Shown here: positions 5,575 to 5,814 of the stretch, one piece after another | Numbering within the stretch: position 1 is the stretch's first letter | Layout: the number at the start of each line of letters is the position of its first letter | NCBI GenBank assembly: GCA_964496595.1 | Contig: CAZCAI010000225.1 | Coordinates: 1 to 5,814, forward strand | Direction: 5' to 3' | Length of the DNA stretch: 5,814 bases | Origin: JAAAOZ01 sp964496595 | GTDB lineage: Bacteria > Chloroflexota > Anaerolineae > B4-G1 > SLSP01 | The notes under the pieces: generated by a model | What the model was told of the DNA's origin: nothing | Database searches by the model: none | The model's input: only the letters and a program-made list of their open reading frames with translations | Program-made: the position numbers and the translations under genes

Positions 5575-5672
5575 ACCCTTGCGAAGGTTGCCGCGATGTT
5601 TTGGGCGCCAGGAGGCGCTTGTGCTTCAGAGGACAACCCGGCTGAAAAGACCTTACTAACCTTCGCAAGGGT
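5575..5672. repeat. 15-bp perfect inverted repeat (5575-5589 / 5658-5672) bounding a 98-bp element
   Basis: ACCCTTGCGAAGGTT at 5575-5589 is the exact reverse complement of 5658-5672, with 68 bases between. Each arm is itself a small imperfect palindrome: CCTT and AAGG around a 3-base loop. Between them lies a further weak hairpin, GAGGCG/TGCTTC (5612-5627) with G-T pairs. The element starts 8 bases after the winged-helix stop. It may be a non-autonomous miniature element, a dispersed repeat unit, or an mRNA 3'-end structure. No matching target duplications are seen at its edges. Confidence 0.8.
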
Positions 5673-5687
5673 TAGTGAAAAAAATAA

Positions 5688-5723
5688 CGCCCGCCGGCAA
5701 TTACCGGCGGGCGCGTTTTATTT
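5688..5723 (+). terminator. Intrinsic terminator of the ATPase/zinc-finger/winged-helix cluster
   Basis: A 10-bp GC-rich perfect stem (CGCCCGCCGG at 5688-5697 with CCGGCGGGCG at 5704-5713) closes a 6-base loop. It is followed by CG and a T-rich run TTTTATTT (5716-5723). An A-run (5678-5684) precedes it, so it could also work for transcripts coming from the right. It lies about 120 bp after the last stop codon. Confidence 0.88.
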
Positions 5724-5756
5724 GGATATTGGAGGTTGGAGGATGGATGTTGGATT
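5722..5756 (+). repeat. Heptamer array, core TTGGANN (5 units)
   Basis: Consecutive 7-base units start at 5722, 5729, 5736, 5743 and 5750. All carry TTGGA plus two bases, except the fourth, which begins ATGGA; the second and third are identical (TTGGAGG). A degenerate sixth unit may follow (5757-5763). The array begins within the T-run of the terminator. The core differs from those at 4132-4218, but the period is the same. Confidence 0.78.
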
Positions 5757-5763
5757 ATTGTTA

Positions 5764-5814
5764 GTGTCTTAAAGTATTCGCCACTAAGCACGGCGGTTCC
5801 CACGGCCATTGGGC
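5764..5814. other. Unassigned intergenic end of window
   Basis: I see no gene, clear hairpin or promoter in these 51 bases. A minus-strand ATG frame enters from here (GCC-ATT reads ATGGC in reverse), but it has no ribosome binding site in view and runs into the terminator and heptamer region, so it is not called. Confidence 0.5.

Noticed and set aside
5445..5772. Small + strand open frames overlapping the winged-helix gene end and the terminator
   Set aside because: They run through the inverted repeat, terminator and heptamer array, with no ribosome binding site or conserved motif.

Overview
The window looks like chromosome of a fairly GC-rich bacterium with strong Shine-Dalgarno sites. Taken together, the gene families fit Chloroflexota best: an NTT-like MFS carrier, a KamA-family enzyme beside an ATP-grasp ligase, a MinD/ParA ATPase with an FRGGTGKSN P-loop, and a HAMP protein with an 'RQVAEITESDYF' coiled-coil tail. 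Heptamer-type intergenic repeats also fit, and Cyanobacteriota are the second choice. This placement rests on recalled family resemblance, not on a marker gene. All supported genes are on the + strand.

Positions 1-3052 hold a tight metabolic/transport cluster. It begins with the C-terminal part of an NTT-like MFS transporter cut by the window edge. An ATP-grasp ligase of the D-Ala-D-Ala ligase type follows 13 bp later, and a KamA-family radical SAM aminomutase 4 bp after that. The aminomutase keeps the [4Fe-4S], PLP and carboxylate-binding residues. It lacks one of the two aspartates that read the lysine side chain in lysine 2,3-aminomutase. An aminomutase that makes a beta-amino acid, a ligase that could couple it and a transporter suggest a small-molecule pathway, but the product cannot be named from the sequence.

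Positions 3021-3133 form an odd junction. A perfect 39-bp direct repeat, offset by 74 bp, duplicates the 3' end of the aminomutase gene together with the ribosome binding site and start of the next gene. It creates a 25-codon mini-ORF that overlaps its neighbours by ATGA at both ends.

Positions 3123-5566 hold a signalling-type cluster. It encodes a two-TM sensor with a Cache-like extracytoplasmic domain, HAMP and coiled coil but no output domain. A MinD/ParA ATPase with Arg in place of the signature Lys follows, then a 71-aa zinc-finger protein and a 107-aa probable winged-helix protein. The last three are spaced 9-11 bp apart and are surely cotranscribed. A membrane sensor, a switch ATPase and two small binding proteins could form one spatial or signalling module; this is inference.

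Positions 4125-4235 and 5567-5814 are non-coding and rich in repeats. They contain three heptamer arrays with different cores, a 15-bp inverted repeat whose arms are themselves small hairpins, and a strong intrinsic terminator closing the second cluster.
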